Source: Botrimarina mediterranea
GTDB lineage: Bacteria; Planctomycetota; Planctomycetia; Pirellulales; Lacipirellulaceae
Reading direction: 5' to 3'
Assembly: GCF_007753265.1 (NCBI RefSeq)
Contig: NZ_CP036349.1
Span: 1,893,363 to 1,957,362, forward strand
Length of the DNA stretch: 64,000 nucleotides
The notes beneath the pieces were generated by a model. That model searched no databases, was not told the origin of the DNA, and saw only the letters and a list, made by a program, of their open reading frames with translations. The position numbers were made by a program, and so were the translations under genes. This document shows, in pieces, positions 50,416 to 59,802 of the stretch (its first letter is position 1; every line of letters begins with the position of its first letter).

Positions 50416-51159
50416 TCAATCGAGTGAGATCGTGCGCGCGAGGGGTTCGAGCACCGATTCGATCACGTAGTGGTCGAGCACTTCGTAGGCGACTTTCGTG
50501 AGGCCGTCGAGCGCGTCGTTGAGGGACTGGCCGGGGTCGAGGCTGCCGTAGCGGCGGGCGGTGACGTAGACGCTCAGCTGTTCTTCTTGGTACTCGCCGG
50601 TGCGGACCTGGTACGGCGTGGTGCGCGACTCGACGCCGACGCGGCACTGGGTGCGGCATTCGTCGTCGAGGGCGATCGTGACCGTCGGCTCGTACTGGAC
50701 GAACTTGGCGCCGGGGATCGTCGTGAGCCGGTCGAGGCCGGGGCAGACGCCGAGGGCCTCGGCCACGAGCTCGTTGTGGTTGCCGCGGTAGTTGAAGTCG
50801 AAGCCCCACATGAGGTCGAGGGCCTCGCAGTCGAGCGGGCTCACCGACAGCTCGTAGGGCGCGAGCTCGAGCGCTTGGCGGTGTTGCTCGAGGGCGTCTT
50901 CGATCCGCGGCGGGTTGACGTGGCCCGAGGAGAGCCGGCGGGGCTCGATCGAGCACCAGCGGTACGAGCCCTTGTCCTTGTCCTCTTCGAGGATGAAGTC
51001 ATTGCGGTCGCGGGCGTAGAAGTTCCGCATCTCTGGGTAACGCTTCTGCATCTGCTCCGCGAAGTGCAGCACGACGTCGCGGCTGCTGGGGAGCTCCATC
51101 TCGGTGCTGAGATTGACGTTGACGTAGAAGTCGTCGGAGAGCGACGCGTAACGATTCAT
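50416..51159 (-). CDS. Conserved hypothetical protein, planctomycete-type
   Basis: 247 residues from ATG 51159. No named family recognised. The start reads RYASLSDDFYVNVNLSTEME, LPSSRDVVLHFAEQMQKRYP, EMRNFYARDRNDFILEEDKD. The middle has APYELSVSPLDCEALDLMWG and FDFNYRGNHNELVAEALG; the end is helical. It is soluble, acidic, without signal peptide or membrane segment. I recall close relatives in other planctomycetes, but cannot assign a role. Divergent from rimO across a palindromic repeat. Confidence 0.75.
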   Translation of the reverse strand: MNRYASLSDDFYVNVNLSTEMELPSSRDVVLHFAEQMQKRYPEMRNFYARDRNDFILEEDKDKGSYRWCSIEPRRLSSGHVNPPRIEDALEQHRQALELAPYELSVSPLDCEALDLMWGFDFNYRGNHNELVAEALGVCPGLDRLTTIPGAKFVQYEPTVTIALDDECRTQCRVGVESRTTPYQVRTGEYQEEQLSVYVTARRYGSLDPGQSLNDALDGLTKVAYEVLDHYVIESVLEPLARTISLD

Positions 51160-51246
51160 CCGGAAGATTCGCCCGAGGGGGAGAGGTTGGCGGCAATTCC
51201 GAAGTATAGGGCGGGGCTGTGGGGGGCGTCAAAAGCGAGGAAACAG

Positions 51247-51345
51247 GGGGAATGACGAAGCACGAATGACGAATGACGAACCTGTCGGAGGGCTCCGACC
51301 GCGTCCGACAGGGTCGTCATTCGTGCTTCGTCATTCGTCATTTAG
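51247..51345. repeat. Palindromic repeat, GAATGACGAAGC type (copy 2)
   Basis: Left arm 51247-51290 (GGGGAATGACGAAGCACGAA and onward) and right arm 51302-51345 pair with some unit-length variation. The core CCTGTCGGAGGG and GTCCGACAGGG matches the copy at 12154-12253. It sits in the divergent region upstream of rimO. Confidence 0.85.
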
Positions 51346-51476
51346 GCGTTCATCTCTGTCATTTCGCGGGAAATTGCCCCCTGCTTCAGCCGCTTAACCG
51401 CTTGCCCGGAGTGTGCCTAGCTCGCCACAATAAGGGGCTTCCCCCGTCCCTCGCCCCCCCGTCCCGCGTCCCTCCT

Positions 51477-52865
51477 TTGCCCACCAACTTCACCAACGAC
51501 ATCCGTCAGGCCGACCAAGCCAAGGGACGCTACGCGTTTATCAGCCTGGGCTGCCCGAAGAACACGGTCGATAGCGAGCGGATGCTGGGGCTCTTGCAGC
51601 TCGACGGCTACGAACTGGTGGCCGACCCGGAGGGCGCCGACTTCGCGATCGTCAATACGTGTGGCTTCATTGAGGCCGCTCGCAATGAATCCTTCGCGTC
51701 GATCGACGAGATGATCGAGTTGAAGAAGGCCGGCAAGCTGCGCGGCGTGATCGTCAGCGGCTGCCTAGCGGAGCGGCAGAAAGAACTATTGCTCGAGCAT
51801 CGGCCCGAGATCGATCACTTGGTGGGCGTGTTTGGGCGTGACGAGGTGACGAAGGTTGCGGACCGGCTCTTGGGCGGGCTCGAAGAGCAGCGCCTGGTGT
51901 TCAAGCCGGCGCCGGCGCGGCCGTTGCACGACGACCAGCGGCTGCGGATCACGCCGGGACACTTCGCGTATCTCAAGATCAGCGAAGGCTGTGACCGGCT
52001 GTGTACGTTCTGCGCGATCCCGAAGATGCGCGGCAAGCACGCCACGAAGCCGATCGAAGAGGTGATCGCCGAGGCGAAGCAGCTCGCCGCCGACGGCGTG
52101 CGTGAGCTGGTCGTCGTCGCGCAGGACACGACCTACTACGGGATGGACCTGTATGGCGAGCCGCGGCTCGCGGAGTTGATCCACAAGCTCGACGAGGTCG
52201 AGGGCCTGGAGTGGGTCCGGCTGATGTACCTCTACCCGATGTACTTCAGCGACGACGTGATCGACGCGATCGCGCAGAGCAAGAAGGTCGTGCCGTACAT
52301 CGACATGCCGCTGCAACACGCCAGCGACGCGATGCTCAAGCGGATGCAGCGCCGCGTCGCCAGCGGGCCGACCCGTGAACTCGTGCAAAAGCTGCGTGAC
52401 CGCATCCCGAACCTCGTGCTGCGGACGACGTTCATCACGGGCTTCCCCGGCGAGACCGACGCAGACTTCGCGGAGCTGTGCGACTTCGTCGAGGAGTTCC
52501 GCTTCGAGCGGCTCGGCGTGTTTACTTATTCGCTCGAGCCCGACACGCCCGCGGCGCGATTGCCGAACCACCTGCCGGAAGAGATCAAGGAACAGCGCCG
52601 CGATGAGCTGATGGCGATCCAGCAGCGATTGGCGTTCGAGTGGGCCGACGCGCAGGTTGGCAAGCAGATGGAGGTGCTGATCGACAGCCCCGTGCCGGGC
52701 GAACGGGCCGCCTGGATCGGCCGCACCGCCGCGGACGCGCCGGACGTGGACTGCGTGGCGTACGTCACGGGCGAAGGTTTGCAGCCGGGCGACATCGTGC
52801 CGTGCGAAGTGGTGGCGCGGAACGATTACGATCTGGTGACCGTTGCTGTTGGGGAGCCTCGTTGA
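51477..52865 (+). CDS. rimO: Ribosomal protein S12 methylthiotransferase
   Basis: 462 residues if TTG 51477 is the start ([20 protein letters not shown]). The frame is open to 51273, but that part runs through a palindrome. RimO adds a methylthio group to the conserved Asp of ribosomal protein S12 using two 4Fe-4S clusters. The UPF0004 domain starts [20 protein letters not shown], with NTCGFIEAA and SGCLAERQ providing its Cys triad. The radical SAM CxxxCxxC is in [22 protein letters not shown]-terminal TRAM domain (about 390-460) ends the protein. A C-rich run (51436-51475) directly precedes the start, so no Shine-Dalgarno is visible. Confidence 0.95.
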   Translation: MPTNFTNDIRQADQAKGRYAFISLGCPKNTVDSERMLGLLQLDGYELVADPEGADFAIVNTCGFIEAARNESFASIDEMIELKKAGKLRGVIVSGCLAERQKELLLEHRPEIDHLVGVFGRDEVTKVADRLLGGLEEQRLVFKPAPARPLHDDQRLRITPGHFAYLKISEGCDRLCTFCAIPKMRGKHATKPIEEVIAEAKQLAADGVRELVVVAQDTTYYGMDLYGEPRLAELIHKLDEVEGLEWVRLMYLYPMYFSDDVIDAIAQSKKVVPYIDMPLQHASDAMLKRMQRRVASGPTRELVQKLRDRIPNLVLRTTFITGFPGETDADFAELCDFVEEFRFERLGVFTYSLEPDTPAARLPNHLPEEIKEQRRDELMAIQQRLAFEWADAQVGKQMEVLIDSPVPGERAAWIGRTAADAPDVDCVAYVTGEGLQPGDIVPCEVVARNDYDLVTVAVGEPR

Positions 52866-52867
52866 GG

Positions 52868-53035
52868 GGAACCACAGATGGACACGGATGCACACAGATA
52901 AGAGCCCGCGAATGACGCGAATAATCGCGAATGAAATGAACTTTGATCGGATTGCCTGCAACATGATTCGCGCCTATTCGCGTTATTCGTGGGCTTAATC
53001 TTTATCCGTGTTTATCTGTGTCCATCCGTGGTTCC
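52868..53035. repeat. Nested palindromes: ACCACGGATGG outer, GCCCGCGAATGACGCG inner
   Basis: Outer arms 52868-52902 (GGAACCACAGATGGACACGG) and 53000-53035 (CTGTGTCCATCCGTGGTTCC). Inside its loop are inner arms 52904-52933 and 52965-52994 (GCCCGCGAATGACGCGAATA), the same family as 59548-59622. The outer right arm carries the GTG start of pgsA. Confidence 0.9.
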
Positions 53036-53638
53036 AATTCGGAAGTCCCCCTAGGGAAGCTGAGCGATCCGCCGAACGCGATTACCGCTTCGCGGCTCGT
53101 GGTGACGGTGGCCTGCTTTGTGTGTTTGTCGCTTGGTTGGTACCGCGCGGGCCTCGTGGCGTTTGTGCTCGCTGCGGCGACGGACTGGGCGGATGGTTAC
53201 TGGGCGCGGCGGTGGGGGCCGATCACGAAGCTGGGCCGCGTGCTCGATCCGCTGGCGGACAAGCTGCTGATCTGTGGCGTTTACATCTATCTGGCGGCGA
53301 TCCCCGACTCGCGCGTGCTGCCGTGGATGACGGTGCTGATCCTCGCGCGCGAGTTCGTGGTGACGACGCTGCGGGCGATGGTGGAGTCGGCGGGCGGCGA
53401 CTTCTCGGCGGTGTGGATCGGCAAGTGGAAGTTCACGTTGCAGGTGATCGCCGCGGCGCTCAGCCTGCTCTACGTGTCGCCATGGCGGACGGCTGGCTGG
53501 CCGACGCCGGTGACGCTGGGCGCGGGACTCGTTGACGCGTTCGTGTGGGCGATGCTGATCGTGACGGCGATCTCGGGGGTGACGTACACTCGTGCGGCGA
53601 TCGCGGCGATGCGGTCGAGTCAGCCGACCTTGGAATGA
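53018..53638 (+). CDS. pgsA: CDP-diacylglycerol-glycerol-3-phosphate 3-phosphatidyltransferase-like
   Basis: 206 residues from GTG 53018, the only plausible start before the first helix; it lies within a palindrome arm. The CDP-alcohol phosphotransferase motif is complete: DWADGYWARRWGPITKLGRV, LDPLADK (D-x2-DG-x2-AR-x8-G-x3-D-x3-D). Five or six membrane helices follow (LLICGVYIYLAAIP, FTLQVIAAALSLLYV, FVWAMLIVTAISGVTY). PgsA makes phosphatidylglycerolphosphate, the precursor of PG and cardiolipin. The CPBP gene starts three bases after the stop, indicating an operon pgsA-CPBP-yggU. Confidence 0.9.
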   Translation: MSIRGSNSEVPLGKLSDPPNAITASRLVVTVACFVCLSLGWYRAGLVAFVLAAATDWADGYWARRWGPITKLGRVLDPLADKLLICGVYIYLAAIPDSRVLPWMTVLILAREFVVTTLRAMVESAGGDFSAVWIGKWKFTLQVIAAALSLLYVSPWRTAGWPTPVTLGAGLVDAFVWAMLIVTAISGVTYTRAAIAAMRSSQPTLE

Positions 53639-53641
53639 ACG

Positions 53642-54499
53642 ATGCCTGTCGGCGTTTCCCCCTTTTGGCAGAGCGCTTTCCCGACGCTGACGCTGCTGAC
53701 GGCGTTGGTGGTAGCGTCGGCGTGGTATGGAGCGGTGCGGATCGCTTCAGGAAAACCGGTGATTGAGTCGCGAGGTCGGCGCCGTGTGCCGTGGGGCGCT
53801 GAGAGCTTGGTGCTTGCGGCGGTCATGCTCCTCGGCTCTCTTGCCAGCCTGCTTCCTCGTTCTGAGGCCTACGAGTCGCCAAAGATTGACCTAACGTCGG
53901 CGGCGGGCCTCGGCTTAACGTGGTTCTTGATGGCTGGCTTCGTGATTCTGTGGATTCGTGTTACCTACTCCACGAAGCGGAGCGACTTTGGATTGCCTCG
54001 CTCGGCCGCCGAGGCCGGCCGCGACGTGGTGCTCGGCGTAGGGGCGTGCTTGGCGATGCTCGTGCCCGTTTATGTGGTTCAACTACTGCTAGTGATGGTG
54101 ATCGGTTTGCCGTCGAGCCATCCGACCATTGAGCAACTCCTCACCAACCCAACGTTGGAAACAATCGTCGCTGCCGCGTTGATGGCGGTGGTGATCGCGC
54201 CGCTGTTCGAGGAGCTGGCGTTCCGTGTGCTGCTGCAAGGTTGGCTCGAGCGGATCGGCGGACGCCGGGCGTGGTGGCCGGTCTTCGTCAGTGCGGCGCT
54301 GTTCGCCCTGGCGCACTCGGGTCAGGGGTGGGCGCCCGTGCCACTGGCGGTGCTCGCCGCGGGGATCGGGTACGTTTATCGGCAGACACACCGGCTCGTG
54401 CCGATCGTCGCGATGCACATGGCGTTCAACGCCCTGGGGCTCGCCATGGCGATCGCGACGGGAGGGCAAGCCGACGTCGTTCCGCCGCCGGCGCCATGA
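53642..54499 (+). CDS. CPBP (CAAX/Abi) family intramembrane metalloprotease
   Basis: 285 residues from ATG 53642. Polytopic. The conserved protease motifs are present: EExxxR in APLFEELAFRVLLQGWLE, FxxxH in LFALAHSGQGWAPVPLAV and a final HxxxN in IVAMHMAFNALGLAMA. Members process prenylated or other membrane proteins, or act in bacteriocin self-immunity; the substrate is unknown. Middle gene of an operon: three bases after pgsA, four-base ATGA overlap with yggU. Confidence 0.92.
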   Translation: MPVGVSPFWQSAFPTLTLLTALVVASAWYGAVRIASGKPVIESRGRRRVPWGAESLVLAAVMLLGSLASLLPRSEAYESPKIDLTSAAGLGLTWFLMAGFVILWIRVTYSTKRSDFGLPRSAAEAGRDVVLGVGACLAMLVPVYVVQLLLVMVIGLPSSHPTIEQLLTNPTLETIVAAALMAVVIAPLFEELAFRVLLQGWLERIGGRRAWWPVFVSAALFALAHSGQGWAPVPLAVLAAGIGYVYRQTHRLVPIVAMHMAFNALGLAMAIATGGQADVVPPPAP

Positions 54500-54816
54500 G
54501 CGACACGGTTCAATCGACGGTAGAGGCGGCAGCCGAGGGCGTCGTGATCCGCGTCCGCGCCCAGCCGGGCGCCCGCCGCAACGGCGTGACGGGCGTGCGC
54601 GAAGCGGAGTTGTGCGTCGCGGTGACGGCGCCCCCCGACAAGGGACGCGCGAACGACGCGATCGTTAAGGTCGTAGCAAAATCCATCGGCGTGCCCCGCA
54701 CCCGGGTCAAGATTCTCAGCGGCGAGACGAACCGTCATAAGCGGTTGGCGGTCGATGGCGTGACGGTGGTGGGTGTCGTCGATGCGTTGCGCGCGGTGCT
54801 TGGTCTTCGCATTTAG
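54496..54816 (+). CDS. yggU: DUF167/YggU family protein
   Basis: 106 residues from ATG 54496, overlapping the previous stop (ATGA). Family segments are GVVIRVRAQPGARRNGVTGV, LCVAVTAPPDKGRANDAIVK and SIGVPRTRVKILSGETNRHK, the highly conserved core. Small alpha/beta protein of unknown function, widespread. Its TAG stop lies in the terminator hairpin that closes the operon. Confidence 0.93.
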   Translation: MSDTVQSTVEAAAEGVVIRVRAQPGARRNGVTGVREAELCVAVTAPPDKGRANDAIVKVVAKSIGVPRTRVKILSGETNRHKRLAVDGVTVVGVVDALRAVLGLRI

Positions 54817-54843
54817 CCCCCGGTCAATGACGGGGGGCTAAAT
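54811..54843 (+). terminator. Terminator-like hairpin (TAGCCCCCCGTC family, copy 2)
   Basis: ATTTAGCCCCCGGTC (54811-54825), loop AAT, GACGGGGGGCTAAAT (54829-54843), one mismatch. It contains the yggU stop codon. Same sequence family as 46414-46440. Confidence 0.85.
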
Positions 54844-54965
54844 GCGAGTGGCAAGGTCCCGCGACGGGGCGCCGCGTTGCTGGTTTGAAGATTGCCGCCT
54901 ACGATCATTGCTCTCGAACGATACGCCACTGCCTCCCTCCTAACGGCTCCCTCGCCCGCCCGCCG

Positions 54966-56255
54966 ATGACTCACCGATTGGTCCGATTGGGCCGTTTCAC
55001 GTTCCTGGTGCTGCTGACGCTAGTGGCTTGCGGCGTCATGTGGTGGTCGAGCCGCAAGACCGACGAGGCCGACGCGATCGCCGCCGCGGCCGACGTGGCG
55101 CCGCCGGCGTTGGCGGCTCAGCCGCGGACGCTGGTGCAGGCCCTGGCGGTCGAGCCAGCGGTGCATGATGTGGTGGTCCGCTACAGCGGCAAGATCCAGG
55201 CGTGGGAGACTTACTCGCTGGGCTTCGAGGTCGCAGGCCGCGTGGCGTCGCTCGGAAAGAACGCCCAGGGGGAACCGCTCGACGACGGCGACCGGGTCGA
55301 GAAGGGCCAACTGCTCGCGCGGCTCGATGACCGCATCTTCCGGGCGCGGGTGGCCGAGGCGGTCGCGAACTTCGAGATGGCGGCTTCCGATGTCGAACGC
55401 GGCCGGCGGGCGCGCGACGTGATCACCGAGGCCGAGTTCCAAACCTTGGTCACCTCCCGGGCGCAGGCGCAGGCCGCCCAGGAGATCGCGGAGAAGAACC
55501 TCGACGACTCGCTGCTGACTTCGCCGATCAACGCCACGATCGCGCGGCGGATGGTCGAGGCGGGCGAAACCGTCGCCGCCAACGAGGTCGTTTACGAACT
55601 CGTCGAGAACGATCGCCTGCGACTGGTGGTCAACATCCCCGAAGCGCGGGTGCGGGAGCTTGAACTACGCCGCCGGCAAGTCGCCGAAGCGCAGGCAAGC
55701 GGCAGCTCTGATCCAGAGGGGGGCGTGTTCCGCGCCCGAGTGCAGCTCGAGGGGAAGGACCTCTATGGCAAGCAATGGGCGCCGATCGACGCGGAGGTCT
55801 ACCGCATCGCCGAGCGGGCCGACCCGGCGACGGGGCTCTTCGAGGTCGAGGTGGCGATCGACAACCGCGCGGGACTGTTGCGCCCCGGCATGGTGGCGAC
55901 CGCGGGCATCGTCACCGACCGGGTGCTCGCCTATGCGGCGCCCGAGGCGGCCGTACTGTTTCGGCAGGGACAGACGTACCTCTACACGATTGAAGATGAC
56001 CCCGCGGCGATGCCCGTGATGTTCTGGGAAGTCGGCGAGTCGCAAGTGCAACGAGCGCGGCGGGTCGAACTGTCGCGTTGGATCGACCAGGGGGAGACGA
56101 TCCTGCTGCCGGTGGACGCGGTGGACCTGTCGGCAGTCGTCGTACGCGGGCAGGAACGCCTGCGTGATGGGCAGTTGGTGAGGATGGTGGAACCGAAGGA
56201 CGCCGGCGCCGAGATCACCCGAGCCAGTGCCACGACAGACAAGCAGCGACTGTAG
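54966..56255 (+). CDS. RND efflux periplasmic adaptor (MFP/HlyD family)
   Basis: 429 residues from ATG 54966. An N-terminal membrane anchor (FTFLVLLTLVACGVMWWSS) is followed by the lipoyl half-motifs (RYSGKIQAWETYSLGFEVAG, RVASLGKNAQGEPLDDGDRV, EKGQLLARLDDRIFRARVAE), an alpha-hairpin (about 130-190), the second lipoyl half (SPINATIARRMVEAGETVAA) and beta-barrel/membrane-proximal domains. It links the inner-membrane pump encoded next to an outer-membrane channel, which is not found here. The pump gene starts 62 bases downstream. Confidence 0.93.
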   Translation: MTHRLVRLGRFTFLVLLTLVACGVMWWSSRKTDEADAIAAAADVAPPALAAQPRTLVQALAVEPAVHDVVVRYSGKIQAWETYSLGFEVAGRVASLGKNAQGEPLDDGDRVEKGQLLARLDDRIFRARVAEAVANFEMAASDVERGRRARDVITEAEFQTLVTSRAQAQAAQEIAEKNLDDSLLTSPINATIARRMVEAGETVAANEVVYELVENDRLRLVVNIPEARVRELELRRRQVAEAQASGSSDPEGGVFRARVQLEGKDLYGKQWAPIDAEVYRIAERADPATGLFEVEVAIDNRAGLLRPGMVATAGIVTDRVLAYAAPEAAVLFRQGQTYLYTIEDDPAAMPVMFWEVGESQVQRARRVELSRWIDQGETILLPVDAVDLSAVVVRGQERLRDGQLVRMVEPKDAGAEITRASATTDKQRL

Positions 56256-56317
56256 AACCCAAGTACGATTGCACGGCGCGGTTTCTAACGCTCAACGAAC
56301 CAAACTGCTAACCACGC

Positions 56318-59300
56318 ATGAAGATTAGCGATGCGGCAATCGATCGGCCTCGGATGGTGTTCGTTGGGACGCTGCTGGTGCTGCTGTTGTCGCTGTACGC
56401 CGCGTTCTACACCCCGGTGCAGTTAGGACCGGCGATCACCAAGGCGGTGGTGCTGGTGGCGATCCCTTACCCGGACGCCAAGCCGACCGAGAGCGAGAAC
56501 GAGATCGTCCGCAAGGTCGAGGAAGCCCTGACCGAATTGCAGGGCGTCGATTTCATCGCCTCGACCAGCACGCGCGGCTCGGCGGTGACGCAGGTGATCT
56601 TTCTCGACGGCGTGACGCCCGACGAGGGCCGCCGTGAGGTAAAGGACCTCATCGACCGGGTGCGGAACGAGTTCCCCGCCGGGCGCGAGGTGCAGCCGTT
56701 CGTCACGGACATCGACTTCGAGAACCTGCCGCTGATGCTGCTCAATATCCGCGCGCCGAAGGGGTTCGACGAGCGGACGCTGAAGGTGATCGCCGAAGAC
56801 GTGCAGGAGCAGATCGAAACCGTCGATGGCGTCGCGAACACGCAGCTATTCGGCGGCAAAGAGCGAGAGCTGCAGGTGAACGTCGATCCCGACCTCGCCC
56901 ACGAGTACGGCGTCACGCTGCCGCAATTGCGGCAGGCCCTCGGCGCCTTCCACGCCAAGCTGCCGGCGGGGGCGTTCGAGACCAGTGACTTCAACCGCTC
57001 GGTCCGCAACGAGACGAAGCTCCGCGGCGTGGACGACATCGCCGAGGCTGTCGTCCGCAGCGACGGCGGTCGCGTCGTGCGCGTCAAGGACGTGGCCGAG
57101 GTGGTGGACGGCTACCGGCGGGTGCTCAACTCGGCCGAGTTTGACGGCGACGCGGGCGCGGTGATCATCGTCAACAAAGAGTCGGGCATTAACACGCTCG
57201 GAGCCGCCCAGATGGTGAAGGCGATGGTCGTCAATCTGCGCGAGCAGTACCCCGACCTGCGCTTCGACACGACGCGCGACGCGTCGGCCGAGATCTGGGT
57301 GATGTTCCGCGTGCTGGGCTCGAGCGCGATCTTCGGCGCTATGCTCGTGCTGGTGATCCTCGCCTGGACGATGGGCCTGCGGATGTCGGTCCTGGTGCTG
57401 ATTGCGATCCCGTTCAGCATGGCGGTGGCGCTGCTGTTCCTGTACTTCGCGGGGATCCCCGTCTCGAACATGGTGGTGTTCAGCTTCATCCTCGTTTTGG
57501 GGATGGTGGTGGACGGCGCGATCATTGTGGCCGAGAACATCCACCGACACATCGAGCGTGGTGAAGACCCCGTCCACGCGGCGAAGGTCGGCATCGAGGA
57601 GGTGGGCGTTCCGGTGATCGCCGCCGACCTGACGACGGTCGCCGCGTTCCTGCCGATGTTGCTGGTGCCCGGCATCATGGGCGATTTCATGGGCGTCATG
57701 CCCAAGGTCGTGAGCGTCGCACTGATCGGCTCGATCGTAGTCGATCACTTTGTGATCCCCACGCTGGCAGCACGGTGGTACCGGAAACGCGAGATCGAGC
57801 ACGCACCGGTCGTCGGCGTCGACGGCGTCGCGCTGCGGGTGCGGCCGAAGCTCGACCCGTTCACGCGCGCCTACGCGGCGACGCTGCGGATGGCGTTAGA
57901 GAATCGGGCCTTCGTGTTGGTGTGGATGGGGATTGCCTGCTGGGGCGCCGGCCTCTTGATCGGGCACTTGGGATTCAAGTTTTTCCCGACCAGCGACCGC
58001 GGGCAGTTCATCGTCAAGTACGAGTTGCCGCTGGGTTACAGCATCGATCAAACGCTCGCCGCGTCACGCGTCATCACCGAACCGCTCGATCGCTGGGCGA
58101 AGACCGGGGCGCTGCAGCACTACGTCACGTCGGTCGGCTCGTCGGGCGCGCTGGCGATGCGTGTCGATGAAGACGCCGCCGCGGGGCCGGAGTTTGGCCA
58201 GGTGCAAGTGCAGATGTTGCCGCCGATGGACCGCGACATCTCCCAGGCCGACGTCATCCACTACTTGCGTGAGAACATCCAGCCGGTTCCGGGGATGAAG
58301 TTCTCCGTGGAGGAAGTCGAGGACGGCCCGCCCGGCGGCGCCGATGTGTCGGTGCGGATCACCGGCAACGACATCGATCAGCTCGGCGCCATCGCCCAGC
58401 AGATCAACACCCGACTCGAAAAGCTCGAGGGCACGACCGACGTTTCAACCGACTACCGTCCCGATGCACCCGAGCTGGTGGTCGAGCCGAAGTCAGACAT
58501 CATCGGTCTGTTCGGCATGACCGACGCCATGGTTGCCGAGGCGGTGCAGATCGCGATTGCCGGCGACAACCGTATCCAGGTCACGCTCGACGACGAGGAC
58601 GTCGATCTGCGGATCCAGTTGGCGCCCGAGTTCCAACGCAGCCCCCGTGACCTGAGCCGAGTCATCCTCACCGGCGCCGGCGGCCAGCAGACCTCGATCG
58701 GCTCGGTCGCCGAGCTGAGCCGCGACACGGGCCTCTTCAGCATCAACCGCTACGACCGCAACCGAGCCGTCGTCGCCAAGTGCGACGTCAACGAGCCGGT
58801 AACTCCCGATCAAGTCTTTTCACGGCTCTCGAAAGAAATCCTTCCCGAGTTGGGCTTCAAGCCGATCGAGGGGGCCCCGAAGACGCTCGAGGGTTTCAGC
58901 ACGGCGTACATCGGCGGCTCAGCGACGCCCGCCGAGGGCTTGCAAGCCGAGTTCGCCGGCGAGAACGAGGAACGCGACAAGAACTTCGCTTACCTCTTGT
59001 GGAGCATGTTGCTCGCGGTGGTGTTGATCACGGCGATTCTGGCGATCCAGTTCAACAGCTTCCGGCAGAGCGCTGTCGTGATGACGACCGTGCCGATGTC
59101 GTTTGTCGGCGTCGTGCTCGGCATGTGGGTGTGCGATTTCCCGTTCAGCCTGGCGACGTTCATCGGCCTCGTGAGCCTGACGGGCATTGTCGTCAACGAC
59201 GCCATCGTGCTGGTGGACTTCACCAACCAAGCCCGCGCACGCGGCATGGGCGTCAATCACGCGCTGCTCGAGGCGGGCATCAACCGTTTGCGGCCTGTCT

Positions 59301-59539
59301 TGTTGACGACCGTCACGACGATCGGCGGACTATTGCCGCTGATGCTTAACATCTCCGGCGGCGCCGAGTTCTGGCAGCCACTCACCGGCGCGGTGGTGTT
59401 CGGGCTGGCGTTCGCGACGATCCTGACGCTGGGAGTAATCCCGTGCTGCTACAGCCTGTGCTACCACCGCCCAACGTTAGCCGAGGGAGGAGTGTTCGCC
59501 GGCTTTGTGGCGATCGCCTACATGGCGGCGACGTTCTAG
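56318..59539 (+). CDS. RND family efflux transporter, inner-membrane pump
   Basis: 1073 residues from ATG 56318, the normal RND length. Twelve membrane helices in two halves with two large periplasmic loops. TM4 carries the proton-relay Asp in [20 protein letters not shown]; the second Asp of AcrB is Gly here, as in many HME-like and HAE-like pumps. TM10 shows [20 protein letters not shown]. Other motifs include [20 protein letters not shown] at the porter domain and [21 protein letters not shown] tripartite drug, metal or lipid efflux system is expected with the preceding adaptor; the substrate is open. A palindrome after the stop probably terminates it. Confidence 0.95.
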   Translation: MKISDAAIDRPRMVFVGTLLVLLLSLYAAFYTPVQLGPAITKAVVLVAIPYPDAKPTESENEIVRKVEEALTELQGVDFIASTSTRGSAVTQVIFLDGVTPDEGRREVKDLIDRVRNEFPAGREVQPFVTDIDFENLPLMLLNIRAPKGFDERTLKVIAEDVQEQIETVDGVANTQLFGGKERELQVNVDPDLAHEYGVTLPQLRQALGAFHAKLPAGAFETSDFNRSVRNETKLRGVDDIAEAVVRSDGGRVVRVKDVAEVVDGYRRVLNSAEFDGDAGAVIIVNKESGINTLGAAQMVKAMVVNLREQYPDLRFDTTRDASAEIWVMFRVLGSSAIFGAMLVLVILAWTMGLRMSVLVLIAIPFSMAVALLFLYFAGIPVSNMVVFSFILVLGMVVDGAIIVAENIHRHIERGEDPVHAAKVGIEEVGVPVIAADLTTVAAFLPMLLVPGIMGDFMGVMPKVVSVALIGSIVVDHFVIPTLAARWYRKREIEHAPVVGVDGVALRVRPKLDPFTRAYAATLRMALENRAFVLVWMGIACWGAGLLIGHLGFKFFPTSDRGQFIVKYELPLGYSIDQTLAASRVITEPLDRWAKTGALQHYVTSVGSSGALAMRVDEDAAAGPEFGQVQVQMLPPMDRDISQADVIHYLRENIQPVPGMKFSVEEVEDGPPGGADVSVRITGNDIDQLGAIAQQINTRLEKLEGTTDVSTDYRPDAPELVVEPKSDIIGLFGMTDAMVAEAVQIAIAGDNRIQVTLDDEDVDLRIQLAPEFQRSPRDLSRVILTGAGGQQTSIGSVAELSRDTGLFSINRYDRNRAVVAKCDVNEPVTPDQVFSRLSKEILPELGFKPIEGAPKTLEGFSTAYIGGSATPAEGLQAEFAGENEERDKNFAYLLWSMLLAVVLITAILAIQFNSFRQSAVVMTTVPMSFVGVVLGMWVCDFPFSLATFIGLVSLTGIVVNDAIVLVDFTNQARARGMGVNHALLEAGINRLRPVLLTTVTTIGGLLPLMLNISGGAEFWQPLTGAVVFGLAFATILTLGVIPCCYSLCYHRPTLAEGGVFAGFVAIAYMAATF

Positions 59540-59547
59540 TTTCAGTT

Positions 59548-59622
59548 GCCCGCGAATGACGCGAATACCCGCGAATGAAATATCCAGAAATTCATTCGCG
59601 CTAATTCGCGTCATTCGCGGGC
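59548..59622. repeat. Palindromic repeat, GCCCGCGAATGACGCG type
   Basis: Arms 59548-59579 and 59591-59622 (32 bases, three mismatches), loop 11 bases, then CTTCTTTTA. It likely terminates the RND operon. It is the same family as the inner element at 52904-52994. Confidence 0.92.
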
Positions 59623-59630
59623 TTCTTTTA

Positions 59631-59716
59631 TGTAGGAGGCGTCTCCGACGCCGATTCCGTTCTCCATTCCGAAAACACTTTGGTGCGCGTAATCGGCGTC
59701 GGAGACGCCTCCTACA
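59631..59716. repeat. Palindromic repeat, TGTAGGAGGCGTCTCC type (copy 4)
   Basis: Perfect 26-base arms 59631-59656 and 59691-59716 (TGTAGGAGGCGTCTCCGACG, CCGATT). The loop (TCCATTCCGAAAACACTTTG, GTGCGCGT) matches 36535-36563. It follows directly on the preceding palindrome, side by side rather than nested. Confidence 0.93.
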
Positions 59717-59802
59717 GATTGGCTGGGACGCTTGTCGAAGCGGCTCGCTTGGCGTTGAATCAGGGGCGTCCCGCCTGCACGCCCTCCCTCCGGAGCCCCG
59801 CC

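Noticed and set aside
51273-51476. N-terminal extension of RimO
   Set aside because: It runs through a palindrome and a C-rich run and would give RimO about 68 extra residues with no family counterpart.
59680-59802. N-terminal extension of the alcohol dehydrogenase
   Set aside because: The first codons belong to the loop and arm of a palindrome; ATG 59803 with CGGAG fits the family start.
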